This document shows positions 52,393 through 61,356 of a DNA stretch of 64,000 nucleotides, piece by piece. This DNA is from SAR324 cluster bacterium (lineage in GTDB: Bacteria; SAR324; NAC60-12). Each line of letters starts with the position of its first letter. Positions within the stretch are counted from its first letter, which is position 1. A model generated the notes under the pieces. The model did not search any database. It was not told the origin of the DNA and worked only from the letters and a program-made list of their open reading frames with translations. Position numbers and translations under genes: made by a program. The stretch covers positions 1 through 64,000 of the forward strand of contig JANQJU010000086.1 in the NCBI GenBank assembly GCA_028281495.1, written 5' to 3'.

Positions 52393-53711
52393 GATGCAAC
52401 CTTTTGAGGAGGGTCAATAAGATTAGGGACTTCCGCAGTAGTCCATTGGGCAGCCTCGATAATCTCGTCTAAGTTGCGACCAAAATGTTTGGCCACGTTG
52501 AGCGCACTCACCACGCCATCTTCATGGAATCCATACCGCCAATACGCTCCACAAAAATAAGTATTACGCACTCCATTGAGTTCTTCCTGACGCTGTTGCG
52601 CTGCGACACTCGACCGATTGTAAACCGGATGATGATACACAATTTGCTTAAGAATTTTGGCTGGATCGATGGCCTCTTCATGATTGAGCGTCACAATAAA
52701 ATCATGGGGAGCGGGAAGATTTTGCAAAATGTTCATGTTGTAAGAAACGGTCACTTGTTTTTTGGGAGCTTTTAACCGGTGGTAGTTCCAACTTGCCCAA
52801 GCCAATCGGGTTTTAGGCATCAAAGAAGAGTCTGTATGCAAGGTCGCAATATTTTTTTGATAGGGAATCGCACCCAATATTTCGCGTTCTAAGTCAGAGG
52901 CATCAGCAAGCAATTGGAGAGATTGATCACTATGGGTCGCGAAGATCACCTTATCGTAGTGTTCCACATCACCCTGCATTGGTTTCACCGCGACTCCCAA
53001 ATCATGACGTTGCACCCACTCCACTGGTGTTTTTAAACGAATCCGATCTCGATAGGGCTTCGTCAGTTTGTCGATGTATTGATAAGATCCCCCTTGGATG
53101 ACGTACCATTGTGGATGTCCATTGACCGTCAACAAACCATGATTTTTAAAGAAGCGGATGAAATAAAGGGCGGGAAACGCCATCATCTGGGAGAGGTCGG
53201 TCGACCAGATAGCCCCACCCATTGGAAGTAAATATTGTTCAATGAATTGTGACGAATAACGTTTGTGTTTCAAGTATTCCCCCAAAGTGAGGGAGTCATC
53301 TTCGGCTTCCAACAGAAGCACGGCCTCTTTGTTGAAACGCAAAATATCCCGAATCATCAGGAAGAACTTCGGGTTCAAGAGGTTACGGCGCTGTGCAAAC
53401 ATCGTATTGATTGAAGTGCCGTTGTATTCCAACCCGGTGATTTCATCTTTCACACTGAAACTCATTTCAGTGGGTTCGCGTGTCACATCCAAATGATCCA
53501 TCAACTTGATGAAGTTGGGATAAGTCCAATCGTTGTGCACGATGAATCCGGTATCGATCCAATATTCCCGGTCCGGCATTTCGACCGGAACGGTGTTGGT
53601 GTGGCCTCCGATGTAGTCATTGGCCTCAAAAACCGTGATATCGTAGTGAGGGGATAACATCCATGCAGCAGTCATCCCAGAGATTCCCGAACCGATAATG
53701 GCGATTTTCAT
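52389..53711 (-). CDS. FAD-dependent amine oxidase/desaturase-like oxidoreductase
   Basis: 440 residues. The N-terminal FAD motif is IAIIGSGISGMTAAWMLSPH, followed by VFEANDYIGGHTNTV. The second FAD segment is NTYFCGAYWRYGFHEDGVVS at the C-terminus. This class resembles phytoene-desaturase-like NAD/FAD-binding proteins and is the usual partner of DUF1365 and CFA-type enzymes. Overlaps with both neighbours are 4 nt. It may reduce or oxidise an acyl chain in concert with the methyltransferase. Confidence 0.92.
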   Translation of the reverse strand: MKIAIIGSGISGMTAAWMLSPHYDITVFEANDYIGGHTNTVPVEMPDREYWIDTGFIVHNDWTYPNFIKLMDHLDVTREPTEMSFSVKDEITGLEYNGTSINTMFAQRRNLLNPKFFLMIRDILRFNKEAVLLLEAEDDSLTLGEYLKHKRYSSQFIEQYLLPMGGAIWSTDLSQMMAFPALYFIRFFKNHGLLTVNGHPQWYVIQGGSYQYIDKLTKPYRDRIRLKTPVEWVQRHDLGVAVKPMQGDVEHYDKVIFATHSDQSLQLLADASDLEREILGAIPYQKNIATLHTDSSLMPKTRLAWASWNYHRLKAPKKQVTVSYNMNILQNLPAPHDFIVTLNHEEAIDPAKILKQIVYHHPVYNRSSVAAQQRQEELNGVRNTYFCGAYWRYGFHEDGVVSALNVAKHFGRNLDEIIEAAQWTTAEVPNLIDPPQKVAS

Positions 53712-54268
53712 ACAGTTACCTTTTCTACAATAGGTTCAGCAAGAGACGATGGAGCGGTTGCCGGAGAGGCTGTGGACGCACGTTCTGGAATTCGAGTGGA
53801 TTCGAAGTGGGGAGCCATAAAGTACTGCTGCAGATAGTTGTAACGAAAATTAAAAATCTCATTCAATTGGTTCCGAACATGGAAGGTATGGGCAAGCTGA
53901 CCAATCCATCCAAAAGGCAGCATGTAGTGAACCTCGTCTTCCATTTCCACACCGTTGTCCACTTCGCTGAATCGATGCTGATGGTGCCACAGCTTATAAG
54001 GTCCAAAACGTTGTTCATCCACAAACAGCTTGCCTTCCTGGACCTGAGTAATTTCAGTAACCCACTGCATTGGGATTCCCGGAGGCACCGTGATGCGATA
54101 ATGCAAAATCAAGCCGGGCCAAACCGTTTCCGGTGGGTTTGATAAAATGGAGAAATTCAGCCATTCCGGTGTAATCCGAGAGAGGTTGGAAGCATTAGAA
54201 AAAAATGCCCAACTTTGCTCCATCGAAATGGGAAGGAATTGTTTGCGATACAAGCGGTACAGTTTCAC
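53708..54268 (-). CDS. SRPBCC (START-like) lipid-binding family protein
   Basis: 186 residues. The opening YRKQFLPISMEQSWAFFSNA and NLSRITPEWLNFSIL, together with MEDEVHYMLPFGWIG, match the polyketide cyclase/Coq10-like ligand-binding fold. These domains hold hydrophobic ligands in a central cavity. The gene precedes the FAD oxidoreductase with a 4-nt overlap, so its role is probably presenting or carrying an acyl or isoprenoid substrate. A Ser/Ala/Pro-rich tail ends the protein. Confidence 0.85.
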   Translation of the reverse strand: MKLYRLYRKQFLPISMEQSWAFFSNASNLSRITPEWLNFSILSNPPETVWPGLILHYRITVPPGIPMQWVTEITQVQEGKLFVDEQRFGPYKLWHHQHRFSEVDNGVEMEDEVHYMLPFGWIGQLAHTFHVRNQLNEIFNFRYNYLQQYFMAPHFESTRIPERASTASPATAPSSLAEPIVEKVTV

Positions 54269-54324
54269 GAGATCTCCTCAAAGATAAGGGGTACGGGGTG
54301 ATCCAAAATTTTTTGAGAGGTGTT

Positions 54325-54711
54325 TTAAACGTGGCAAGCTCCTGTTTCACAGTCGTCCACTTTACGTTTGGGAAGCAACGGGCGAACTTTTGCAAATCCA
54401 GCGTAGCCAATATTCAATAGGCGGTAGGCGATTGGGTTCTGCGCCGCTTTTGCGAAACCACCATAGCCAGGAAGGGTTTGCCAAATGGCAACGAACGCAT
54501 CCACGCCCGTTCGGAGTTGTCCGTTTGGAAGTCGAACATGCATCACTCGTTGGACTTCAATCGGATCTAAGTGTTCTTGTGTCGCGACAAAATTGGACCT
54601 TGAAATGTCAACAAATCGAATTTGTTGTTGATGATCCTTTTTCCGGTAGTGATTGATTTCCCGGGAACACAAGTGGCAGGCTCCATCGAAATAAATAGTC
54701 AGTTGGTTCAT
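54325..54711 (-). CDS. DCC-family thiol-disulfide oxidoreductase-like protein (DUF393)
   Basis: 128 residues from ATG 54711, where family similarity begins (LTIYFDGACHLCSREINHYR). The DxxCxxC motif that names the family is seen as DGACHLC. It also shows VRLPNGQLRTGVDAF and the C-terminal membrane-like AYRLLNIGYAGFAKVRPLLP. Known function is limited; redox activity is inferred from the CxxC. First gene of the lipid operon on the minus strand, 56 bp before the SRPBCC gene. Confidence 0.85.
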   Translation of the reverse strand: MNQLTIYFDGACHLCSREINHYRKKDHQQQIRFVDISRSNFVATQEHLDPIEVQRVMHVRLPNGQLRTGVDAFVAIWQTLPGYGGFAKAAQNPIAYRLLNIGYAGFAKVRPLLPKRKVDDCETGACHV

Positions 54712-54964
54712 GGTAGTAACTCGTTGGCAAATAAGGGTGAGGATGCTTCCTGTCGAATACAAATGAAGGTTGATGTTACCCAGACCCAAGCTACAAATTA
54801 CGTACCATGCGACAAAAAGTTCCTGAGGATCGACATAGCTAACTGATATGACTGATGCTTTTAAAGAGAGAAAATAGAGAGGAGAGTTGGGATAGATTTT
54901 TGATTTTGAATTCTGTGATATTTTTCTTATGAAAAAACAAAGAAAATTTCATGATGAATGAAAA

Positions 54965-54988
54965 CTGCATGATAAATTTATCATGCAG
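54965..54988 (-). terminator. 24-bp perfect palindrome acting as terminator
   Basis: Arms CTGCATGATAAA (54965-54976) and TTTATCATGCAG (54977-54988) are perfectly complementary. It lies 6 nt after the stop of the 54995 gene, and on the minus strand is followed by TTTTC, fitting an intrinsic terminator. Outer partial repeats (ATGAAT/ATTCAT) extend the symmetry. Confidence 0.75.
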
Positions 54989-54994
54989 CAAGAT

Positions 54995-56728
54995 TCATGG
55001 TTGTCCTTGTTCAATCACCTCAGCCAATTCTTCGGGAGTGTTGACCACTTGAGTACTATCGAGGTTTTGCCAACGTAATTCCCATCCATCCACACCGAGA
55101 TTGATCCGTCCGGCAATGTCTCCATTGGCATCTCGCATGATCAACGTGAGGTTACCGATACCTTCTTCGGAAGTGGCCTCCAGAGAAATCTCGTACTGAG
55201 TGAGCCGATCTTGTAGGATTTCTATGGTCGCAAGGAACTGTTGGTATTGTTCCCGGATGCTTTCGAGGAACTCGTCCAATTCTTCGAGGGAATCGAAGCG
55301 AAGAAGGCTTTCTTGCGATACCAGATAGGCAGCGCTTTCACTGGCTACCAACATGACGGTTTCTTTGGCTTCGGCAAGAGCTTGTTTGATTTCTGACGGC
55401 ACAGACGTGGCTTCAGCAAGCGATTGGAATTTGTCGCTCAATGGGTAGACCGACAGATCGACATTGTTGGCTTGTAAGCTTTGTTGGATTTCTGAAATTT
55501 CCGTGGTTTGATCCGAATCTCCGCCGAACGAAAGGAGGCTGTCTTTGACCGAAGTAAAAGAAAATGAGGATTTCTTTTGAACAAAACTGCTTCGTTCCTG
55601 AGTCGAGGTGGGAGCCACCTGTTGATAGATCACGATCCCACCGATAGGAAGAAACAACAGCAAAAGAAGGAGCAGTGCCCATTTTTTCCGATTGAATTGC
55701 TTAGCCGGTTGAGAGGTGGTTTGTGGATTCGGCACAGGAGCTGTGTTTTCCCGAGAGGGCTTCTGGGAAGATCGGAGAGATTCCGATAAAACAGGGCCTT
55801 CGGTATAATATGGTTGGAGTATCTTGGCAATTTGTGAATTTCGACGTTGTACCAGTTTGACTTTTTCCAGTAACTCAAAGCCTTCGGTACGGCGATAGAT
55901 GTTTTGGACCTCTTCCACCAGAATTTTAAAAATTGGATAATCTGGCACATCGTCTTGGGAATCGAGAGGTTGCTTGCGTTTCCCGCGATATCGAATCTCT
56001 AAAATCAATGCTTTTACACTCAATCGCAAAACGTGCCACCGCACACGGTTGAATGAAGGGGAGGTTAATTTTTTTTTCTCCTCCTCAAACTGTGCGTCTG
56101 GTTGCTCTTCACTTGGACTGGTGGGGGCGTCTTCATGAGGGGTTTGCTGCACTCCTCTTTGTGCATCTTCGCGTTCTTTTTGCTCCGCTTCTTGTGCTTG
56201 GAATTGCAACCATGCCGATTCATAGTTTTTCCAGCACACTTGGGTTTCCTCACAGACTTCTTTCAATTGGTCTAATAGAGGACGGAGTTGTCGGTACAGG
56301 GGGAGGTCATTTTTACGAACTTGTTTCAATCCTTCGTCCAAGCGTTTCCATTGACCTAACGCTTCTTTACGTTGAGAATTGACCCGTTTCCATTCAGCTG
56401 ATCCCAACGGTTTTTGGGACTCTTCTAAGATGGGATACACGAGTGCTTCGAGGGCCATCACATCGCGAAAGACTTCGTTGAAATCGATCTGAGGGCGTTC
56501 GGAGAACAAGTTCACATCCTGCTGAATTTTTTTCCAAGCAGCATGAATCACATCGCTTTTGCTGGCAGGATCATTCAGGTTTAAAAAGGATTCAAACCGA
56601 CCTCCGGTGAGCGGCAAAATAGTTGGCTCAGGCATAGGTTCCCACTTAGATTCATCTTGTGTTATCAGGCTCCACTCTTTATATCTCCACTCCATTCTGG
56701 TTGTAGCAAAATCTATTTGCTTCTGCAC
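54995..56728 (-). CDS. Large single-pass membrane protein, no known family
   Basis: 577 residues in three parts. Residues about 1-340 are charged and helical, with Gln/Glu-rich linkers (QFQAQEAEQKEREDAQRG) and a proline-rich stretch before the membrane. One membrane helix with positive flank lies at about 347-368 (KKWALLLLLLLFLPIGGIVI). The periplasmic or lumenal C-terminal part (370-577) is helical, with a terminal domain LTLIMRDANGDIAGRINLGV. The topology suggests cytoplasmic N and outer C. No family recognised. It diverges from the Mrp ATPase gene by 57 bp. The start could be at ATG of MEWRYKEW, 11 codons on. Confidence 0.65.
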   Translation of the reverse strand: MQKQIDFATTRMEWRYKEWSLITQDESKWEPMPEPTILPLTGGRFESFLNLNDPASKSDVIHAAWKKIQQDVNLFSERPQIDFNEVFRDVMALEALVYPILEESQKPLGSAEWKRVNSQRKEALGQWKRLDEGLKQVRKNDLPLYRQLRPLLDQLKEVCEETQVCWKNYESAWLQFQAQEAEQKEREDAQRGVQQTPHEDAPTSPSEEQPDAQFEEEKKKLTSPSFNRVRWHVLRLSVKALILEIRYRGKRKQPLDSQDDVPDYPIFKILVEEVQNIYRRTEGFELLEKVKLVQRRNSQIAKILQPYYTEGPVLSESLRSSQKPSRENTAPVPNPQTTSQPAKQFNRKKWALLLLLLLFLPIGGIVIYQQVAPTSTQERSSFVQKKSSFSFTSVKDSLLSFGGDSDQTTEISEIQQSLQANNVDLSVYPLSDKFQSLAEATSVPSEIKQALAEAKETVMLVASESAAYLVSQESLLRFDSLEELDEFLESIREQYQQFLATIEILQDRLTQYEISLEATSEEGIGNLTLIMRDANGDIAGRINLGVDGWELRWQNLDSTQVVNTPEELAEVIEQGQP

Positions 56729-56785
56729 GCCATCCGTGGCGGTATCGCGGAAAAATCCCCTTAACTTTTGAAAGGAGCGTCAGCC

Positions 56786-57793
56786 ATGTCTCAGGAATTG
56801 GAGGTGAAAGTTTTGGAGGCGCTGAAGACAGTCGTAGAGCCAAAACTGAAATGGAGTATTTTTTCGTTAAACCTCGTTAAACACATCGCTATTCAGCAAG
56901 ATCGTCTTACCCTAGAAATCCATTTGGTGACCCAGGATGGGCATCAAATTGCTGCGTTTCGGCAGCAATGTTTAGAACTCATTGCCCCCTTCAATTTTAA
57001 ATCGGTCGATTTGCAACTGAAACGGGTGCATATTGCTACCGAAGGCTTGACTGGAGTGAAGCACGTGATTTTGGTCGGCAGTGGTAAAGGAGGGGTGGGC
57101 AAATCCATGGTAGCCGTCAATTTAGCCAGCACGCTCGCCCAACAAGGGTTGAAAGTGGGACTGATGGATGCCGACATCTATGGGCCGAGTGTTCCCACCA
57201 TGTTGGGAATTCATTTGAAACCGGAAGTACTGGGGGATGAATATCTAATGCCCGTCAAAGCTCACAATATTCAGGTTATGTCGATGGGGATTCTGATTCC
57301 CCCTGGTAAATCGGTCGCATGGCGTGGTCAATTGGTCAGCGGCACGATCGTGCAGTTTATTCAACAGACTGCTTGGAATGAGATGGATTTCTTAATCGTT
57401 GACCTCCCACCTGGAACCGGAGACGTTCAACTCACTTTGGCTCAAAAAATTCGTGCAAAAGGCACGATAATTGTTACTACCCCTCAAGAAGTGGTGTTGG
57501 GAGATGTCCGCCGAATGATTGATCTTTACCAGGAAAAACAAACTCCTCTTCTAGCACTTGTCGAAAATATGAGTGGAATGGTTTGCGAAAAATGCGGTCA
57601 TGAAAATATGCCGTTTGTCCCTTCTTCAGTAGGAATTGGTGTGGAGGCAGGGTGTTACCTACGGTTGCCTTTGCATAAAGAACTCAGCCAGGCTGGAGAC
57701 AGTGGCATCCCTTTTGTCAAATACATGCCTGAACACCCAATCACGAAATCGTTCCAAGAACTTGCCAAGCATTTAGTGAATACCGTCCAATGA
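56786..57793 (+). CDS. apbC: Mrp/NBP35-family Fe-S carrier ATPase (ApbC-like)
   Basis: 335 residues from ATG 56786 (ribosome site AAAGGAG). The N-terminal DUF59/MIP18-like part covers about 1-90. The deviant Walker A is VGSGKGGVGKSMVAVNLAST, then GLMDADIYGPSVPTMLG, VDLPPGTGDVQLTLAQ and MVCEKCGHE with the CxxC that bridges a 4Fe-4S cluster in the dimer. It transfers clusters to target proteins, complementing the isc operon. It overlaps the next gene by 4 nt. Confidence 0.94.
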   Translation: MSQELEVKVLEALKTVVEPKLKWSIFSLNLVKHIAIQQDRLTLEIHLVTQDGHQIAAFRQQCLELIAPFNFKSVDLQLKRVHIATEGLTGVKHVILVGSGKGGVGKSMVAVNLASTLAQQGLKVGLMDADIYGPSVPTMLGIHLKPEVLGDEYLMPVKAHNIQVMSMGILIPPGKSVAWRGQLVSGTIVQFIQQTAWNEMDFLIVDLPPGTGDVQLTLAQKIRAKGTIIVTTPQEVVLGDVRRMIDLYQEKQTPLLALVENMSGMVCEKCGHENMPFVPSSVGIGVEAGCYLRLPLHKELSQAGDSGIPFVKYMPEHPITKSFQELAKHLVNTVQ

Positions 57794-58563
57794 ATTGTGT
57801 TGATTTGCTTCGTCAGAAACGCCCATTGGTCATTGCACACCGGGGTTACAGCGCTCGCTATCCTGAAAACACACTGGCTGCTTTCGCTGCGGCATTGGAA
57901 ATTGAGGCAGATGCGATTGAGCTGGATATTACCTTAACGGCGGATCGGCAATTGGTGGTGATTCATGATGAAACCTTGGATCGCACGACGAATGGATCTG
58001 GCTTGGTTCGCAATCATACCTTATCAGAGCTTCGACAGTTGGATGCGGGCAGTTGGTTCGATTCCCGATTTTCTGGTGAACGCATTCCTACTTTAATCGA
58101 GGTTTTAGACCTTGTGCAAAATCGTATCTTGCTGAATGTTGAAATCAAACCGGAAGCTTATGAATCCGAACATCCTGCCGATGCAATTGAACAGCAACTC
58201 CTCTGCTTGCTTCGAGAAAAAAATCTAGAACACTCTGTTATCATTTCAAGCTTTCACCATGACTTGCTGCAAGACATGCAGTCTCAGTTCGTTCAGATCG
58301 CCCGAGCTGCCTTGTACGATCCGATCATGGGGCCACTGGATCCCAATTCGATTTGTGAGACGCTAGGAACGGTCGCGTTTAATCCTCATCATGAAAGCCT
58401 CACGCCTAATCAAGTCACATCACTTCATGAGTCTGGTCACTTTGTCTTTCCTTATACTGTCAATTCTCCACAACGCATGCAAACCCTGTTGGAGTGGGGC
58501 GTTGATGGACTTTTTACAGACGACCCGTTACAGTTAAAACAAGTCTTAAAAAATAATTCCTAG
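57790..58563 (+). CDS. ugpQ: Glycerophosphodiester phosphodiesterase
   Basis: 257 residues. The active-site opening is VIAHRGYSARYPENTLAAF, followed by AIELDITLTADRQLVVIHDE (E-x-D and H) and TLDRTTNGSG; the late VNSPQRMQTLLEWGVDGLFTDDP is the barrel end. It hydrolyses glycerophosphodiesters from phospholipid turnover to sn-glycerol-3-phosphate and an alcohol. No signal peptide, so the cytoplasmic UgpQ-like type. It is coupled to the Mrp gene by ATGA. Confidence 0.93.
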   Translation: MNCVDLLRQKRPLVIAHRGYSARYPENTLAAFAAALEIEADAIELDITLTADRQLVVIHDETLDRTTNGSGLVRNHTLSELRQLDAGSWFDSRFSGERIPTLIEVLDLVQNRILLNVEIKPEAYESEHPADAIEQQLLCLLREKNLEHSVIISSFHHDLLQDMQSQFVQIARAALYDPIMGPLDPNSICETLGTVAFNPHHESLTPNQVTSLHESGHFVFPYTVNSPQRMQTLLEWGVDGLFTDDPLQLKQVLKNNS

Positions 58564-58574
58564 ATGAGGTTCTC

Positions 58575-59501
58575 ATGTCGATGCATATTTTGGTGGTCGA
58601 TGATCAAGCAATGATTCGGCAGATTCATTCCAAAATATTAATAGAAGCTGGGCATTCCCTACAAACTGCAGAAAATGGGATCAAAGCCTTAGAAATGTAC
58701 CGGCAATTCAAGGAAAATTGTCCGTTCGATATGGTCATCACGGATGAAGAAATGCCGCACATGACTGGCTTGGAATTGTGCGAAGTCCTGTACAAAGTGG
58801 AGCCGGGCATTCCTGTCATCATGGTTTCTAGTCTGGAAGACGTTGAACTGATGTCAAAATTGATGAAGATGGGAATTACCTTTTTTCGGAAACCAATCCA
58901 CAGTGAGGATTTGTGTCCATACTTAGACAAGGTGGAGGAGCAGGTGAAAATTCGAAAGGCACATGAACAGCGAGAAGCCCATCATCAAGTGGCTGAAAAA
59001 TTTGTTGTACATAAGCTATTGAAGATGGAGTTAAACAATGATCCCAATATCCATCCTGCCATAATGAAATACATTCTGGATACTTGTGAAGACAATGGCA
59101 TTCGAGAAGAAGTGACGTTTCGAATCCATTTTGGCTTGACAGAGACCCTTATCAATTCGGTGACGCACGGAAATCTGGAGATGAGCAGTACCGAATTCAA
59201 AAAAGATGGAAATTTTGATCTCTGGGATGCAGAAATCAAAAGACGGAGTCAGAGTTTGCCTTATTCTGAACGGTCGGTTCGGGTGGATGTGGATATTGAG
59301 ATTGGCAAGTCTGTAACAGTCATTATAGAAGATGATGGTCCGGGGTTTGACCATCAAAAGATACTGTCTAATATTACTCCGGATGATATTTACCAAGCCT
59401 TTGGGCGTGGTTTGGTGATGCTCAACAATGTGGCCGATGAACTCGCTTTTAATGAACGTGGGAACCGAGTGACTATGAAATTTCTACAGTCTAAAGACTA
59501 A
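58575..59501 (+). CDS. Receiver domain with RsbW/SpoIIAB-like ATPase output
   Basis: 308 residues. Receiver 1-125 with Asp57 (DMVITDEEMPHMTG), Lys106 region (FRKPIHSED). The output at about 150-305 is an ATPase of the GHKL serine-kinase type: LTETLINSVTHGN (N box, 189-200), DDGPGFD (253-259) and GRGLVM (277-282). Such proteins act in partner-switching, phosphorylating an anti-anti-sigma factor, or as response-regulator kinases. No STAS partner gene is in the window. It follows ugpQ by 11 nt and precedes the PII gene by 19 nt. Confidence 0.88.
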   Translation: MSMHILVVDDQAMIRQIHSKILIEAGHSLQTAENGIKALEMYRQFKENCPFDMVITDEEMPHMTGLELCEVLYKVEPGIPVIMVSSLEDVELMSKLMKMGITFFRKPIHSEDLCPYLDKVEEQVKIRKAHEQREAHHQVAEKFVVHKLLKMELNNDPNIHPAIMKYILDTCEDNGIREEVTFRIHFGLTETLINSVTHGNLEMSSTEFKKDGNFDLWDAEIKRRSQSLPYSERSVRVDVDIEIGKSVTVIIEDDGPGFDHQKILSNITPDDIYQAFGRGLVMLNNVADELAFNERGNRVTMKFLQSKD

Positions 59502-59520
59502 GAGGTAGGAAAGGAGGCGT

Positions 59521-59853
59521 ATGAAGGAAATCAAAGCATTTATTCAACCCATCACATTACCCAATGTCACGCATGCCTTGCATCATGTAGAAGGCATCAG
59601 TGGTATGAGCGTGGTCCAGGTGCAGGATTTTGGCTGGAGAAAATCGGAAGGCATGTCTCATCGAGGCCCAGAAGATTCAGTAGAAGAGATTCACCATGTC
59701 AAAATTGAGATTGTGTGTGACGACGACAAGGTAGAAGAGGTGATTTCGACGATAGAAAAAACCGCTCATACTGGTCTGCGAGGAGACGGTTTTATTTATG
59801 TTTCTCCGGTAGACTTAGCGATAATTATCAAAACTGGAGAACGACGTATGTGA
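59521..59853 (+). CDS. PII-like nitrogen regulatory protein, atypical T loop
   Basis: 110 residues with the PII fold: start MKEIKAFIQPITLPNV, VKIEIVCDDDKVEEVISTI, B loop HTGLRGDGFIYVSPV and C-terminal IIIKTGERRM. The T loop (about 37-57) has no Tyr51 equivalent (GWRKSEGMSHRGPEDSVEE), so it cannot be uridylylated like GlnB. PII proteins bind ATP/ADP and often 2-oxoglutarate. Absence of amtB and glnA nearby and the altered loop suggest a non-nitrogen branch, like the PII-like group. It overlaps the convergent membrane-protein gene by 39 nt. Confidence 0.85.
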   Translation: MKEIKAFIQPITLPNVTHALHHVEGISGMSVVQVQDFGWRKSEGMSHRGPEDSVEEIHHVKIEIVCDDDKVEEVISTIEKTAHTGLRGDGFIYVSPVDLAIIIKTGERRM

Positions 59854-60531
59854 AGGTGCGGTGTCTTGAATCATGATGTCGACTCCTTGTTGTGTGACAT
59901 TGGGTTTATACCGGTCTTCGCTGGTGCATGTGTGGGCAATCAACATGAGGACTGAAACACTAAGGGATCCTTTCAAGCCTAGAAGGAGATACAAACCGAA
60001 AGCTTGCGTCGCTTCAAACCCAGCGTAAATCATGACAAACAAGTCCGCTGCTACCCCAGAAAACGCCCCAAACATAAACATGGCGAGAATACTGAATCCT
60101 CCACTGACTACCCCATTGAACATCTGGACGGAGTCGTCACCGTATTTGTTCTGAAACCAAACCGATGCCCCCATAATGACTCCACTGAATGTGCCGATAT
60201 GCCATCCATCCAAGCCGATCAACGCATTCATCAAACCTGCAAAAAGTGCTGCCCATAGTATTCGTTGTCTCAATTTCACCTGTTGCCGCAACAAGGTATA
60301 AGCGGTTTCGTATTTTTCCAATTGTGCATCGGTGACTTTTAACTGCTCTTTGGTTTCTTCAAGCCGAGCGACGTGATACAGCAACTCCTTCTGTAGCAAC
60401 CCATTTCCGTCTTCTGCTGCCGTTATTTGACGACGCAATTGACGGATCTGGACCCGTGCCTTTCCAAGCTCCTCAGACATTTCTTCGAGTTCCATAAAAT
60501 TCGGAGTCTGGGTTTCATTGTGATCGGTCAT
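59815..60531 (-). CDS. Coiled-coil membrane protein, unknown
   Basis: 238 residues. The N-terminal 85 residues are a long coiled coil (LGKARVQIRQLRRQITAAED, LYHVARLEETKEQL). Four membrane helices follow at about 92-200 (ILWAALFAGLMNALIGL, GTFSGVIMGASVWF, SILAMFMFGAFSGVA, LYLLLGLKGSLSVS). A Ser/Thr/Asp-rich C-terminal tail ends the protein. The coil could be a docking arm. The last 39 nt overlap the PII gene on the other strand. No family recognised; a signal-linked membrane protein is possible. Confidence 0.65.
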   Translation of the reverse strand: MTDHNETQTPNFMELEEMSEELGKARVQIRQLRRQITAAEDGNGLLQKELLYHVARLEETKEQLKVTDAQLEKYETAYTLLRQQVKLRQRILWAALFAGLMNALIGLDGWHIGTFSGVIMGASVWFQNKYGDDSVQMFNGVVSGGFSILAMFMFGAFSGVAADLFVMIYAGFEATQAFGLYLLLGLKGSLSVSVLMLIAHTCTSEDRYKPNVTQQGVDIMIQDTAPSHTSFSSFDNYR

Positions 60532-60538
60532 ACTGCCT

Positions 60539-60958
60539 TTAATCTGAGGGTGATTCGAATTCTAAAAAAGGAGCCGGAATCCATCCTTCTTGAGGGGGAT
60601 GGGTGAGGGAACGAACCAAATAGTAATCAAGCGAGGGATTGTGCTGGTACAGTTTGATCTTCACTTGTGTTCCTGTGGGAATGCGTCCAGTAATACGCAT
60701 GCGTGAATGACTATCATACAGGAACACCGTGGGTTGCACCAATTTGCCATCGAAATAACCTGTCACCCAAGCAAGCTCGGTGTTTGCCCAGATCGTGGGA
60801 ATGCCGCATTGCGAAGGATCCAAATTGTCAGGAAAAGGCAGGTCGGGAACTTCAGGATCTCGTTCCCAAATAGAATCTGTGTCAGCAGCATGGACACTAT
60901 TAGAAAAAATGATTCCTCCAAGGAGGATCAAACAAGCTATCCAAAATTTTTGAACCAT
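60539..60958 (-). CDS. Small secreted protein, unknown
   Basis: 139 residues from ATG 60958 (GAAGGTCTCC upstream). Signal peptide about 1-25 (ACLILLGGIIFSNSVHAAD). The mature part contains CGIPTIWANTELAWVTGYFD and MRITGRIPTGTQVKIKLYQH, with beta-rich character like a small SH3-type or lipocalin-like domain. No family recognised. It lies 7 nt before the membrane protein on the same strand and 8 nt after the SprT-like gene, so co-transcribed. Confidence 0.65.
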   Translation of the reverse strand: MVQKFWIACLILLGGIIFSNSVHAADTDSIWERDPEVPDLPFPDNLDPSQCGIPTIWANTELAWVTGYFDGKLVQPTVFLYDSHSRMRITGRIPTGTQVKIKLYQHNPSLDYYLVRSLTHPPQEGWIPAPFLEFESPSD

Positions 60959-60966
60959 GGAGACCT

Positions 60967-61356
60967 TCAATAGCAGCGGCGTGCGGTACACCCGATCGAT
61001 CGAGCAACCTGTTTCCACAAGGCATTGTGTCCATTGTGAGGGGGAACGAGTGCGTGTGCAATTTCGTGAAGCAAGGTGTCGGTGATTTCTGAATTAGGTT
61101 CGTTGTATACGTGATACTTCGACAACGTAATAGTTTTGTCGTGATAACGGCACTGTCCGAATCGTTTTTTGGCTCGATCAAAGTCGAACTTCCACCCGCG
61201 CTGGATCAAGCCATGTTGAAACATCAACCTTCGGGCTTGCAAATAAACCGCGTCCAATTTTTCGTCGAGGTAGTGTCTTTCTATGTAAACAATCCACCGT
61301 TTGTTAGGACCGAAGACCGGGTGGATTTCCCGCTCAATTTCCATGGATCCACTCAT
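60967..61356 (-). CDS. SprT-like zinc metallopeptidase
   Basis: 129 residues from ATG 61356. The zinc motif HExxH is seen as DTLLHEIAHALVPPHNGHN. The upstream WKFDFDRAKKRFGQCRYHDK and TITLSKYHVYNEPN form the usual SprT-like/Spartan core. The usual C-terminal zinc ribbon is cut to RSIGCTARRCY, so this is a short form. An upstream in-frame start would extend into the YciI gene. Genes to either side are on the same strand and closely spaced. Confidence 0.82.
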   Translation of the reverse strand: MSGSMEIEREIHPVFGPNKRWIVYIERHYLDEKLDAVYLQARRLMFQHGLIQRGWKFDFDRAKKRFGQCRYHDKTITLSKYHVYNEPNSEITDTLLHEIAHALVPPHNGHNALWKQVARSIGCTARRCY

